In this document: positions 1 through 7,907 of the stretch, piece by piece
Layout of the letters: each line of letters opens with the position of its first letter
Position numbering within the stretch: position 1 is the stretch's first letter
Assembly (NCBI GenBank): GCA_902557145.1
Contig: CACDYZ010000009.1
Span: 1 to 52,519 of the forward strand
Direction of reading: 5' to 3'
From: an uncultured Alphaproteobacteria bacterium
GTDB lineage: Bacteria > Pseudomonadota > Alphaproteobacteria > HIMB59
Length of the DNA: 52,519 bases
Notes under the pieces: model-generated
What the model was told of the DNA's origin: nothing
Database searches by the model: none
The model's input: only the letters and a program-made list of their open reading frames with translations
Made by a program: the position numbers and the translations under genes

Positions 1-2
1 AT

Positions 3-266
3 AATTCTGCACGGTTAAGCAAAATTTCAAATTTTTTATTATCAGGAAGTTTTGACTCTCTTCTTAAGAAAGCAGATAGTGATCATTGGTATAATACTGA
101 TTATATTCACCCGTGTAGTATTAAAGATTTTAAGAAGTTAGCTGAAAATTTAGATCTTAAAATAATTTCAACTTTTGATGTTATTAATCAAAGAAAATTT
201 GAGAATGGCAAAATACCTTCAAACCTCTTTTGTAAGGAAGTTTTGTTCCATATTACTGATGAATAG
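3..266 (+). CDS. metW: Methionine biosynthesis protein MetW, C-terminal part (cut by window edge)
   Basis: An open frame enters from the left edge (frame 3) and stops at TAG 264-266, giving about 87 residues. The segment HWYNTDYIHPCSIKDFKKL and the closing NLF..EVLFHI match the C-terminal pattern of MetW (WYDTPNIH.CTIRDF.. and NL..E.AVF), a SAM-methyltransferase-fold protein that is normally the partner of the homoserine acyltransferase MetX. The N-terminal SAM-binding part and any metX lie outside the window. The next gene starts inside its last codons (ATG at 259). A generic class I methyltransferase C-terminus is the alternative. Confidence 0.72.
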   Translation, partial: NSARLSKISNFLLSGSFDSLLKKADSDHWYNTDYIHPCSIKDFKKLAENLDLKIISTFDVINQRKFENGKIPSNLFCKEVLFHITDE

Positions 267-618
267 TAAAAGAAATATAATTTTTGTTTATAACGCCAAA
301 GGTGGGAAGTGGAATTATATTCTCGATACAGTTCATAAATATGCTTCTCCAAGTACTTATGAGTGTAATTTGTGTAAAATTACTCATGATTTAAAAATGA
401 AAGAAGCTTGGAGAGAATTTATTGAAAGTTCTCCACATCATTTTAAGTTTTTACATTTAGAAGAATTAGAAGAATATAATCTTTTAAATTATAAAAATGA
501 CTTACCTATTTGTGTTGAAGAAAATTGTGGTGAATACAAAATATTAATCAATAAAGAACAAATGAATAAGTATAAAGATGAATTTGAGTTAATTAATATT
601 TTAGAAAAAATATTATAA
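259..618 (+). CDS. Conserved small protein of unknown function with a CNLC motif
   Basis: I chose the ATG at 259 (119 aa), which overlaps the metW stop, over an in-frame ATG at 175 that would lie inside metW. The protein begins with a strand-like hydrophobic segment (NIIFVYNAKGG) and carries SPSTYECNLCKITH at about residues 31-44, so it has a Cys-x-x-Cys pair that could bind metal or form a disulfide. It resembles a family of roughly 120-150 aa conserved hypothetical proteins with YNAxSG and YxCNLCxLT motifs. Function is unknown. It converges on the TauE gene, and the two stops share the palindrome TTATAA at 613-618. Confidence 0.7.
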   Translation: MNSKRNIIFVYNAKGGKWNYILDTVHKYASPSTYECNLCKITHDLKMKEAWREFIESSPHHFKFLHLEELEEYNLLNYKNDLPICVEENCGEYKILINKEQMNKYKDEFELINILEKIL

Positions 619-1362
619 GCCCATTATTCCTAGATAAATTAATCTCATTGATCCTATTACTACAAAAATATTAATGATCATAAAAAAAGAATTGTCTGAA
701 AGCTTACTGTTCATCCAGTGTCCTAAAATTACTCCTATAACAGCAATTGGTGAAAAAATAAGATAATTATATAATTTCTCAAAATCTAATATTTCTAAGT
801 AAAAATAAGGAACTAATTTAAATAAGTTTATTAAAGCAATAGAAAAAACAACGCCAGCAACAAATTGAATTTTTTTGTTATAGATTGACATAAAATAAAT
901 ATTTAATGGTAATCCTCCAGAGTGAAGAACAAAACTAGTAAATCCTGCTAATGCACCCCAAAAGGATTTACTCCCATAAAAAGGTATTTTTTTTATCTTG
1001 GTGTCCACGATCAAATAATTTAATACAACGTATAATAATGAGATCGCGCCTATAAAAATACTTATCATAGATAAATTAATAAATTTAAACAAGATTGTAC
1101 CAGCAACTACCCCCAATAAAGAGTAAGGTGCTATTGACCATAAAATTTTATATTCAAAATATTTTCTATTTAAATACAAAGCAATTACATCGCATACTAT
1201 TAACATTGGCATCAAAATGGCTATTGCTGTTAATGGGCCGTAAGTTATAGATAATAAAGTTACTGAAATTAAAGCCAACCCTCCTCCAGAGAATCCAGAT
1301 TTTGATATTGCAAACAATAAAATAGAGAATGAAACGATTATATAATAACTAAGATCTAACAA
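613..1362 (-). CDS. TauE/SafE-family membrane transporter (sulfite/organic anion exporter family)
   Basis: The 249-aa protein has about eight predicted membrane segments. The start ISKSGFSGGGLALISV is the glycine-rich first half-repeat typical of TauE/SafE (former DUF81), and a second half-repeat appears around residue 140 (GALAGFTSFVLHSGG). Members export sulfite, sulfoacetate or related anions; the substrate here cannot be read from sequence. The start is TTG (1360-1362 on the minus strand) and length is normal for the family. It stands alone, facing away from the methyltransferase region upstream. Confidence 0.85.
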   Translation of the reverse strand: MLDLSYYIIVSFSILLFAISKSGFSGGGLALISVTLLSITYGPLTAIAILMPMLIVCDVIALYLNRKYFEYKILWSIAPYSLLGVVAGTILFKFINLSMISIFIGAISLLYVVLNYLIVDTKIKKIPFYGSKSFWGALAGFTSFVLHSGGLPLNIYFMSIYNKKIQFVAGVVFSIALINLFKLVPYFYLEILDFEKLYNYLIFSPIAVIGVILGHWMNSKLSDNSFFMIINIFVVIGSMRLIYLGIMGL

Positions 1363-1403
1363 AGATTAATTCTATCTTTTTAAAAATTAAATATGAATAA
1401 TTT

Positions 1404-2111
1404 TTAAGTTGCTACAAAACTTTTAATTGGTATTTTTTTTTGTTTTTTAGTGCTTTTTGCATAGACAATCTTTTTACAAACACAAATCATTAAACCTCCC
1501 ATATACGGGAACAAAAAATCACCTATTTTTTCAATTGTTTGATGTGATTTATAATTTAAATAATGGTCCCATGGTGGGAAATGTAGAAATGATTTTCTAT
1601 AATCAAGAACTAGAAAATCTTGTATCAGTGATTTAAATTGTTTAATCGAGTATGATCTACCAAATCCAAAAGGATTATTATCATACCTAGTCCATATCCC
1701 TGATCTTCTGGGTATAATTGTTAAAAAAAGCCCATTTGGCTTAAGAATTCTCCATATTTCCTCAATACTACTTTGGGGTTTATCAACAAATTCAAGTAAA
1801 TGTGTAGATATCACAACATCTACTGAGCTTGGATCCAAAGGTAAGAAATATTCATGAATAATTTGATGATCGAAATCATATTTCTCTTTGACATTACCAT
1901 CTAAAAATTCTGGCTGCATTGCAGATATTTGTAAATTTTTATTTTGTTTATTTAAAAAAGAAAGGTAGGGATTTGTGTATCCATATCCACAGACAACACT
2001 GTCATTGATAGAATTTAAATGGCTGTATAATTGATGACGAATATTCCGTTTAACAAGTGTGCCTAACTTTGATTGGTAAAAACTGTAAATATCTGATGCG
2101 TTAATATCCAT
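1404..2111 (-). CDS. Class I SAM-dependent methyltransferase next to gloB
   Basis: The 235-aa protein shows VVCGYGYTNPYL (motif I region, residues about 40-51), SVDVVISTHLLEFVDKPQSSIEEIWRIL-type motifs (split here: VDVVISTHLLEFV and EIWRILKPNGLFL) and PRRSGIWTRYDNNPFGFGRS, a signature of the methyltransferases that sit divergently beside gloB in many Alphaproteobacteria. The target is unknown. It is divergent from gloB with a 40-nt gap that must hold both promoters. The start is ATG at 2111. Confidence 0.82.
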   Translation of the reverse strand: MDINASDIYSFYQSKLGTLVKRNIRHQLYSHLNSINDSVVCGYGYTNPYLSFLNKQNKNLQISAMQPEFLDGNVKEKYDFDHQIIHEYFLPLDPSSVDVVISTHLLEFVDKPQSSIEEIWRILKPNGLFLTIIPRRSGIWTRYDNNPFGFGRSYSIKQFKSLIQDFLVLDYRKSFLHFPPWDHYLNYKSHQTIEKIGDFLFPYMGGLMICVCKKIVYAKSTKKQKKIPIKSFVAT

Positions 2112-2151
2112 AGTTGTATTTTAACTAGATTTACTTAACATTCTATTTCTT

Positions 2152-2913
2152 ATGCAAAAACCTAATGTGTATTTATTTCCCCAATTAAACGATAATTATG
2201 GATATTTAATAAAAAATCCTCATGAAACTAAAGGGGTGCTAGTAGACCCCTCTGATCTGAGTATGTGTTTGAAAATTCTTGAACTGAATGACTGCGTAGC
2301 AAGTCATATTTTAATTACCCATCATCATGATGATCATATAGCTGCTGTGGGTGAGATTAAATCAAAATTTAATTCTTTAGTCATAGGATATAAAAATGAC
2401 TCTAAAATTCCTAAACCAGATAAAGAAGTTGTAGATCATGAGACTTTTGAGATATTAGGAAATGAATATAAAGTTATTCATACTCCAGGTCATACACTTC
2501 AACATATAAATTTCTTTATGCCTCAACATAATATTTTATTTTCTGGAGATACTCTTTTTAGCATAGGTTGTGGGAGAATGTTTGAGGGAACACCTGAAGT
2601 TTTTTGGGACAGTTTGTACAAAATCAAACAATTACCAAAGGATACAAAAATATATTGTGGACATGAATATACTTTGGCAAATGTTAATTTTGCTTTAAGC
2701 ATTGATCCTAATAACAAGGAACTTCAAAAGTATTCTAAGTGGACTTCTCATCAAGAAAATGAACTCCGCCCAACAATACCTACAATGCTCTCAGATCAAT
2801 TACTGTGTAATCCATTTCTAAGGTGCGATGAGGATCAATTTATGAAACTTTATGAGTCTCAAAACGCAATAGAAGTTTTTGCTAAAATGCGGTCTGCAAA
2901 GGATAATTTTTAG
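2152..2913 (+). CDS. gloB: Hydroxyacylglutathione hydrolase (glyoxalase II)
   Basis: This 253-aa metallo-beta-lactamase-fold enzyme hydrolyses S-lactoylglutathione to lactate and glutathione, the second step of methylglyoxal detoxification. Visible motifs are THHHDDH at about residues 58-64 (binuclear metal site), HTPGHT with the metal-binding His near 110, FSGDTLFS.GCGR with Asp near 130, and YCGHEYT near 170. The C-terminal helical domain with RPTIPTML..E-type sequence is the substrate-binding region of GloB. Length is standard. The start is ATG at 2152 directly after the divergent promoter gap. Confidence 0.95.
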   Translation: MQKPNVYLFPQLNDNYGYLIKNPHETKGVLVDPSDLSMCLKILELNDCVASHILITHHHDDHIAAVGEIKSKFNSLVIGYKNDSKIPKPDKEVVDHETFEILGNEYKVIHTPGHTLQHINFFMPQHNILFSGDTLFSIGCGRMFEGTPEVFWDSLYKIKQLPKDTKIYCGHEYTLANVNFALSIDPNNKELQKYSKWTSHQENELRPTIPTMLSDQLLCNPFLRCDEDQFMKLYESQNAIEVFAKMRSAKDNF

Positions 2914-2966
2914 TAATTTATTTTAATCTTGGTGTTTTAGGTAAATGTGCTAATTTTAAATTAATA

Positions 2967-3212
2967 ATGAAAGACGCATTTCAATTAGATAATGATATAA
3001 CTGATGCTTTTCAAAAAAAGCAGATGGACAAAGTATGCTCTTTGTACTACGAAGCAGCAAATTACTTTGAAGACAAAGCTGATATTGAAGCAGCTTGTTT
3101 CTTTTACACACAAGCATTGGTAATGGCTTTAGAAGAAAATCATGATCTTAAAGAAAAAATTATTTATAAACTTGAAAAATACGGTCGAAGTAAAGACGCA
3201 ACCTTAAACTAA
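2967..3212 (+). CDS. Small alpha-helical protein (TPR-like), unknown function
   Basis: The 81-aa acidic protein starts with ATG at 2967, 54 nt after gloB and 11 nt before ung. The sequence DKVCSLYYEAANYFEDKADIEAACFF..QALVMAL (in two pieces) looks like two consecutive tetratricopeptide-like helix pairs, with A/Y/A spacing at small-residue positions. No catalytic motif is visible. Its place between gloB and ung suggests co-transcription only. Confidence 0.62.
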   Translation: MKDAFQLDNDITDAFQKKQMDKVCSLYYEAANYFEDKADIEAACFFYTQALVMALEENHDLKEKIIYKLEKYGRSKDATLN

Positions 3213-3223
3213 TATACACCTGA

Positions 3224-3901
3224 GTGGAAAAACCTACCATTCAACTCCCTGAAACATGGCTTAATCATTTAAAAGATGAGTTTGACCAAGACTATATGGT
3301 CAATCTCAAAAAAAAACTTTTAGAATTAAAACAAAACAAAATTGTTTACTATCCTCCAGGAAGACAAATTTTTAATGCTTTTAATTTAACGCCTCTAAAT
3401 AATGTAAAAGTAGTTATTTTAGGTCAAGATCCCTATCATGGCCCTGGTCAAGCTCACGGACTTAGTTTTTCTGTCCCAGACTCTGTCAAACCTCCGCCCT
3501 CTCTTATAAATATTTATAAAGAATTACAGGATGATTTAAAAAAAGAAGTTAATTTTAATAATGGCAACCTAGAAAATTGGGCCAAACAGGGTGTATTTTT
3601 GTTAAATACAACATTAACGGTGGAGAGATCAAAACCCCTTTCACATCAGAAAATTGGCTGGGATATTTTTACTAATAAAGTCATTTCTGTAATTAGTAAT
3701 GAATTAGAAAATATCGTTTTCATATTGTGGGGATCATTTGCTCAATCAAAAAAAGAGTATATTGATTCGAGTAAACATCTAATTTTAATTGCACCTCATC
3801 CATCTCCTTTATCCGCTCATCGCGGTTTTTTTGGAAGCAAACCTTTTTCTAAGACAAATGCCTTTCTTAAATCAAAACAAATTGATATGGTTGAGTGGTA
3901 A
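3224..3901 (+). CDS. ung: Uracil-DNA glycosylase, family 1
   Basis: The 225-aa enzyme removes uracil from DNA to start base-excision repair. Motif A GQDPYHGPGQAHGLSFSV (residues about 67-84) carries the catalytic Asp and the uracil-binding Tyr. Later comes NTTLTV with the uracil-selective Asn, and near the end HPSPLSAHRGF, the DNA-intercalation loop with the catalytic His. These are the complete family 1 set, and the length is normal. The start codon is GTG at 3224; no better in-frame start lies downstream before motif A. Confidence 0.95.
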   Translation: MEKPTIQLPETWLNHLKDEFDQDYMVNLKKKLLELKQNKIVYYPPGRQIFNAFNLTPLNNVKVVILGQDPYHGPGQAHGLSFSVPDSVKPPPSLINIYKELQDDLKKEVNFNNGNLENWAKQGVFLLNTTLTVERSKPLSHQKIGWDIFTNKVISVISNELENIVFILWGSFAQSKKEYIDSSKHLILIAPHPSPLSAHRGFFGSKPFSKTNAFLKSKQIDMVEW

Positions 3902-4317
3902 TGAAGTCTAACGTTGAAAATTTTGTTGGTTTTGTAGAAAAAGCAGTAATTGGTGTCATTTTAGTAGCTACGATAACTGCCATTCTCTTTGAAATACTGA
4001 GAATGATAGACGTACAATATGTAGAATTAGCTGATTTACTTCTATTATTTATCTACGTTGAGGTAATCGGAATGGTAAGAGTTTATTATGTGTCTAATCG
4101 AGTGAGAATGACTTATCCCTTATTTATTGCTATTACCGCTTTATCAAGACTTATTATACTTCAAGGTAAAGACTCAAATCCTGAACTTCTTTTATACGAA
4201 GCTGGTGCCATAGTCTTAGTAGCTATTGCAGTCATAATTCTTCGACTAAGATATGTACCGATACTTCGTCCTGTAGAAGATGTCGATGAAATTAAACCTA
4301 GAAATATAAAAAAGTAA
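3901..4317 (+). CDS. PsiE-family (phosphate-starvation-inducible) membrane protein
   Basis: The protein of about 138 aa starts at ATG 3901, which overlaps the ung stop (TAATG); an in-frame GTG two codons earlier is less likely. Four hydrophobic segments are visible: KAVIGVILVATITAILFEIL, LADLLLLFIYVEVIGMV, PLFIAITALSRLIIL and AGAIVLVAIAVIILRL. The pattern FIYVEV and the PLFIAITAL..R region are those of the PsiE family, which is linked to phosphate starvation in E. coli with no known biochemical activity. It is translationally coupled to ung. Confidence 0.8.
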   Translation: MKSNVENFVGFVEKAVIGVILVATITAILFEILRMIDVQYVELADLLLLFIYVEVIGMVRVYYVSNRVRMTYPLFIAITALSRLIILQGKDSNPELLLYEAGAIVLVAIAVIILRLRYVPILRPVEDVDEIKPRNIKK

Positions 4318-4322
4318 TAACA

Positions 4323-5303
4323 TTGAAAAAGATAGCAGTTATTGGAACTGGGCTTAGTGCGCTTTCTTTAGCCTACCACCTACCTGCTCTGGATATAACT
4401 TTTTTTGAAAAATCTTGGAGGCCTGGGGGTAGAATAAGTACTAGAAAGCATAATCAATATGCTTTCGATCATGGCGCACATTATTTAAAATTAGATCATG
4501 GTATTATAGGTCTTAATGAATACTTAAATAAAATTGATGCGATTAAAATTTTAAAAGGGCAATTTTGTTCAAATATTTCACAAAATTCACCCATTGAAGA
4601 TAAAGAAATTATAGTGGGGAAAGAGGGGAATGAATCAATTCCAATTAACATTCATAAATCACTTCACTATCCAACTTATTTTTCAAAGCAAATAACTAGT
4701 ATTGAGACTATAAATAAGGAATATTATCTAATTGCAGGTGAAGAGAAATTTGGACCATTTGATTATATTTTTTGCAGCATGCCATTTGAACAGTCTAAGA
4801 CGCTATTAGAAAAATATATCGATTATAGTGACATGCCTGACATCGAGTTTGATGCTATTTGGACCATCATGGTGGCATTTAATAAGCGACTTGGTGTTCC
4901 ATTTCAATTTGGATATCACTTAACACCAGAAATAAGTTTCTTAATGAACCAGAATTTTAAACATGAATTTTTTAATGAGGAGTGCTGGGTTATAAATATG
5001 AGAGCAGAGTGGACTAAAGAATATTATAATATAGAAAACTATGTGCTCGAAGATTATGTGATTAATAAGATGAAACAGTCTTTTCAATCTGATGCTGGTG
5101 CAGTATTTAAAAAATCACACAGATGGAGGTATTCTTATACTAAAAAAAGTTTAAGGGATATTAAGTCAAAAAGATATATTGGGTCTATTGATCGTCGTTT
5201 GTATTCCTTTGGTGACTGGTGTGAAGGTCCAAGTATGCAAGATGCTTGGCTTTCAGGTAAAAAATTAGCTCAGGACTTTACAGAAAATAGCCTAAAACAT
5301 TAG
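4323..5303 (+). CDS. Renalase-like FAD-dependent oxidoreductase
   Basis: The 326-aa protein starts at TTG 4323, 5 nt after the PsiE-like gene. N-terminal IAVIGTGLSALSLAYHL is a dinucleotide-binding Rossmann motif, followed by FFEKSWRPGGRISTR, the R-x-G-G-R motif of amine-oxidase/renalase-type flavoproteins, and FDHGAHYL. The C-terminal YSFGDWCEGPSMQDAWLSG gives the second FAD-contact region. This fits bacterial renalase-like NAD(P)/FAD proteins of about 320 aa; the actual substrate (dihydronicotinamide isomers, amines) cannot be decided. Confidence 0.82.
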   Translation: MKKIAVIGTGLSALSLAYHLPALDITFFEKSWRPGGRISTRKHNQYAFDHGAHYLKLDHGIIGLNEYLNKIDAIKILKGQFCSNISQNSPIEDKEIIVGKEGNESIPINIHKSLHYPTYFSKQITSIETINKEYYLIAGEEKFGPFDYIFCSMPFEQSKTLLEKYIDYSDMPDIEFDAIWTIMVAFNKRLGVPFQFGYHLTPEISFLMNQNFKHEFFNEECWVINMRAEWTKEYYNIENYVLEDYVINKMKQSFQSDAGAVFKKSHRWRYSYTKKSLRDIKSKRYIGSIDRRLYSFGDWCEGPSMQDAWLSGKKLAQDFTENSLKH

Positions 5304-5321
5304 TGTTTATATGAATTTTGC

Positions 5322-5347
5322 CTCAGCTAATGTTGCTGAGAATTTTT
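5322..5347 (+). terminator. Rho-independent terminator after the FAD oxidoreductase gene
   Basis: CTCAGC (5322-5327) pairs with GCTGAG (5335-5340) around a 7-nt loop and is followed by AATTTTTATT. It lies 18 nt after the plus-strand stop and overlaps the last codons of the opposing small gene. Confidence 0.6.
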
Positions 5348-5542
5348 ATTATAAATTTTTTTCCAATTCAAATAGTCATTATCATTTAGCATAAATCTCA
5401 TCAGATTTTTTACGTCATTTTTATCAATTCTATACTGGGTATTGATTGCGCCATAGGGGATCTCATCGTTATGAGCTAAAAATTTTATATGATCTAACTC
5501 ATATGGAGTTAAATATTTCATTAAACTATGAATACTGGACAT
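5327..5542 (-). CDS. DUF2805-like small protein
   Basis: The 71-aa protein contains LTPYELDHIKFLAHNDEIPY and later NDVKNLMRFMLNDNDYLNWKK. This layout matches the TIGR03643/DUF2805 family, which is common in marine bacteria and looks like a helix-turn-helix-like all-helical fold. Function is unknown. The ATG is at 5542. It stands alone, and its 3' end overlaps the terminator of the facing gene. Confidence 0.62.
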   Translation of the reverse strand: MSSIHSLMKYLTPYELDHIKFLAHNDEIPYGAINTQYRIDKNDVKNLMRFMLNDNDYLNWKKIYNKNSQQH

Positions 5543-5644
5543 AAGAAAAAATTATATAAAAAGAATAGAATTGTCTAGTGACTCAAATATTTGCCGCCAA
5601 AATTAATTAAATAATCTTTTTTCTGAATTGTGTTACAAATAAAT

Positions 5645-5863
5645 TTAAAATACTTTTATATTTGAACCAAAGTTTCCATTATTTACAAGAAACATAAAAA
5701 ACACAAAACTTCCCAGAAATACAAATACAGATAAAATTGAAATAATTTTATAGTAGAGTTTTTTAGATTTACTTAACTCATCTCCATCAATAGCTATATA
5801 ATTACCAACAAAATAAGAGACAATAAAGATTGCTATAAATGCCAATATAAAACTAATATTCAT
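5645..5863 (-). CDS. Small two-helix membrane protein, unknown
   Basis: A 72-aa protein with two strong hydrophobic stretches (FILAFIAIFIVSYFVGNYI and ISILSVFVFLGSFVFFMFLV) separated by a short Lys/Asp-rich loop. No family recognised. It ends 102 nt from the DUF2805-like gene and starts 20 nt after the stop of the next small membrane gene; both are on the minus strand and may be co-transcribed. Confidence 0.5.
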   Translation of the reverse strand: MNISFILAFIAIFIVSYFVGNYIAIDGDELSKSKKLYYKIISILSVFVFLGSFVFFMFLVNNGNFGSNIKVF

Positions 5864-5883
5864 AATTCTAAATTTTTAACTGA

Positions 5884-6081
5884 TTAATCCATAAAAACAA
5901 CATATCCAAATGCCACAATTATCATACAGTATATAAATAGCGTCTGTTTATTATTGATCCTTTTGTTTAGTCTTATTTTTTTTTGATCAATTAGATAAAT
6001 AAGTAAGAAGTAAAGAGGTACGCCCCATAGGTTGATGAGAATATGTGCCCATATGGGCATTTCGATAAATTTATCTAACAT
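5884..6081 (-). CDS. Small two-helix membrane protein, unknown
   Basis: A 65-aa protein with two hydrophobic segments (AHILINLWGVPLYFLLIYLI and LFIYCMIIVAFGYVVF) joined by a basic loop (DQKKIRLNKRINNK), consistent with a cytoplasmic loop and both ends outside. No family recognised. It is divergent from the secreted-protein gene at 6123. Confidence 0.5.
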   Translation of the reverse strand: MLDKFIEMPIWAHILINLWGVPLYFLLIYLIDQKKIRLNKRINNKQTLFIYCMIIVAFGYVVFMD

Positions 6082-6122
6082 TTATTATTTTTAAAGTATC
6101 ATTATTGTTATAAAAAAAACTT

Positions 6123-6482
6123 ATGAAATTTATAATTTTATTCATTCTTACATTTACTTTTTGTGTTCAGGCACAATCTGATGAACTGATTTGTAATAAG
6201 ATATTTAATGAAATTACTGAAAAATCTCCCATTAAAAATACCTCTCCAAGTGTCATTGAATTAGAAATTAAAGATAATATTCTGAAATCTTTCATTTGGG
6301 ACTCACAAAAAATTGAAATGCATTTTGAAATACTTTTTGATCATGATTTTGACTTAAAAATTGGATCCAAAGGCTATTCAGACATAAATAATGCAGTTTT
6401 TTTTGAATTAGACAAAGATGATGGATATTTGTATCAATATTTAAAAAGTGGTGTGAGCTACAAATGTTCAGCTAGTAAATGA
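6123..6482 (+). CDS. Small secreted protein, unknown function
   Basis: The 119-aa protein begins with a clear signal peptide (MKFIILFILTFTFCVQAQS, likely cleavage after AQS or AQA-type site). The mature part has two Cys (ELIC near residue 24, SYKCSASK at the end) that could form one disulfide, and a beta-rich composition (EIKDNILKSFIW, MHFEILFD). No family recognised. It resembles in style the secreted proteins of the island at 10-12 kb but lacks their shared motif. Confidence 0.55.
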   Translation: MKFIILFILTFTFCVQAQSDELICNKIFNEITEKSPIKNTSPSVIELEIKDNILKSFIWDSQKIEMHFEILFDHDFDLKIGSKGYSDINNAVFFELDKDDGYLYQYLKSGVSYKCSASK

Positions 6483-6502
6483 AAATTTGAGACGTAAAAA
6501 TT

Positions 6503-6898
6503 TTATAAAGTATTAAATGCTAATAAATCATCTAATTTATCACAATTACCATAAAAAGTTGTTTTTACACTAGTACTATTAGGGAAAAAAATATTTCTCT
6601 CATAACGATAGATATTTTTATAAAGGATTAATGTATTAAAAGAAAAATCAGTCTCAATTCTAAAATGATAACTCACTTTATCCTCTCCCATGTAGTCATA
6701 ATTTAAATCTTGATAACTCTCTTTAAGAAAAGATAATTCTTTATTAAAAGTATATTTAAATTCACTGATATTAGACTCTTCAAAATTTATAAATTTATCA
6801 TCAACATAATCAATTAAGGAATTTTCTTCACATATTAATTTAATATTTTTGCCAAATACTAGTGAAGGAATAAATATTAAAATATAAATTAGCTTCAT
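6503..6898 (-). CDS. Small secreted protein, unknown function
   Basis: The 131-aa protein has a signal peptide (MKLIYILIFIPSLVFGKNI) and a mature region with two Cys (LICEENS and GNCDKLDDLLAF). The layout of signal peptide, IKLICEENS, beta-rich middle and C-terminal Cys loosely parallels the island secreted proteins, but the GTE motif is absent. It ends 20 nt from the convergent gene at 6123-6482 and starts 2 nt after the stop of the upstream 95-aa gene, so the two are probably co-transcribed. Confidence 0.55.
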   Translation of the reverse strand: MKLIYILIFIPSLVFGKNIKLICEENSLIDYVDDKFINFEESNISEFKYTFNKELSFLKESYQDLNYDYMGEDKVSYHFRIETDFSFNTLILYKNIYRYERNIFFPNSTSVKTTFYGNCDKLDDLLAFNTL

Positions 6899-6900
6899 AG

Positions 6901-7188
6901 TTAATCCATTATACTTGCTTTAAATCCATACTCAGAGATAGCTTTTTTTCGAAAAAATCCTTCAATTTTAATCATTGTCATAAAGTCATTGGCACATTTA
7001 AGAAGAGCTTTGAATGGCTTTGCAGATCCCTTGCAGCTTACGTCTTTTCCATTTGCGTCATGAGTTTCACCGCAGGCACAGGTGTATTTAATAGACCCGT
7101 AACCATTAAGTCTAAGTAAGTGGGCTGCTTGTAAAGGGTTGTTTTTTAGTTTTTCTCTAACTTCAGCTTTGCTGGTTAATATCTCCAT
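6901..7188 (-). CDS. Small Cys-containing protein, unknown function
   Basis: A 95-aa soluble protein. It contains IKYTCACGETHDANG..VSCKGSAKPFKALLKC, with four Cys in about 35 residues (C-x-C ... C ... C), which may bind a metal ion. The N-terminal part (EVREKLKNNPLQAAHLLRL) is helical. No family recognised. It sits 18 nt downstream of a possible 28-aa membrane microprotein. Confidence 0.55.
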   Translation of the reverse strand: MEILTSKAEVREKLKNNPLQAAHLLRLNGYGSIKYTCACGETHDANGKDVSCKGSAKPFKALLKCANDFMTMIKIEGFFRKKAISEYGFKASIMD

Positions 7189-7206
7189 TTAGGATATTGA
7201 TTTTAT

Positions 7207-7293
7207 TTAATCCCCTCTCATTATCCACATAAAAAATGTGGCTAAGAGAATAAGAGATATAGTCAAATCTATCCAAAGAGTTCCAGTGAACAT
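7207..7293 (-). CDS. Possible 28-aa single-span membrane microprotein
   Basis: ATG at 7293, stop at 7207-7209. The peptide MFTGTLWIDLTISLILLATF runs into FMWIMRGD: one hydrophobic helix with a short charged end. It lies in the otherwise empty gap between two minus-strand genes, 6 nt after one and 18 nt before the next, which is operon-like spacing. The evidence is only the open frame, spacing and hydrophobicity. Confidence 0.3.
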   Translation of the reverse strand: MFTGTLWIDLTISLILLATFFMWIMRGD

Positions 7294-7299
7294 ATAATT

Positions 7300-7491
7300 T
7301 TAATTCTCACTTGGAAGGGCATTTTCTTCTCTCATCAAGATGGGTCTACCGTCATGCGCTGTATTTAGAGGGATAATTTTACCCTGATATCTGACACACA
7401 GAGTGGGAGCATTTCTTACTTCGTCTCCTAAATTAACCTCTAAATCAACAATGATTAATTCTGCGCTATCCAGTATTTTCAATATTTTCAT
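7300..7491 (-). CDS. Small beta-rich protein, unknown function
   Basis: A 63-aa soluble protein: MKILKILDSAELIIVDLEVN followed by APTLCVRYQGKIIPLNTAHD. It looks like a small beta-sheet protein with a single Cys. No family recognised. It is the first gene of a likely minus-strand group ending at 6503; the gap to the Cys-rich gene at 7586 is about 95 nt. Confidence 0.45.
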   Translation of the reverse strand: MKILKILDSAELIIVDLEVNLGDEVRNAPTLCVRYQGKIIPLNTAHDGRPILMREENALPSEN

Positions 7492-7585
7492 AAATTTAGT
7501 TCTCCAATACTACTTTTTATGTTCAAAGTAATATTTAGATCTTACCTAGATAATTTAAGGATATATAATGGCTTAAAAGTACTGA

Positions 7586-7771
7586 CTAATTTTCTACGCA
7601 GACATCTTTAATAACTGGTGTATTAGTGCATTCAACACATTTAGTAATTTGAACTACACATCCATCAGCTAGCTGAGATACTTCAACCTCTTTGTTACAT
7701 TTAGAACAAATTGATGAAACAGATAAGTCACACTTTGGGCATGATATTGTTTGTAAATTTTCCATTGCCAT
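7586..7771 (-). CDS. Small zinc-ribbon-like protein
   Basis: A 61-aa protein (59 aa if the second ATG at 7765 is used) with three CxxC pairs: CPKC (about 11-14), CSKC (about 22-25) and CVEC (about 45-48), plus a late single Cys. This spacing is typical of a zinc ribbon or rubredoxin-like knuckle. Function is unknown. It is divergent from the DUF985 cupin with a 136-nt AT-rich gap that must hold both promoters. Confidence 0.55.
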   Translation of the reverse strand: MAMENLQTISCPKCDLSVSSICSKCNKEVEVSQLADGCVVQITKCVECTNTPVIKDVCVEN

Positions 7772-7907
7772 TTTTACTGTTATAATACATTTTTAGATGA
7801 AAAATGAAATACATTCCTAAAAAGTAAAAAAAGATAATAAATACAATGTTTTTATATAACTATTTTTAATTTTATGGAATAAATCTAAGAATATACCCAT
7901 TAAATAG

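Noticed and set aside
175-258. ATG at 175 as start of the CNLC protein
   Set aside because: It lies inside the metW frame; ATG 259 overlapping the metW stop gives the family-like N-terminus NIIFVYN.
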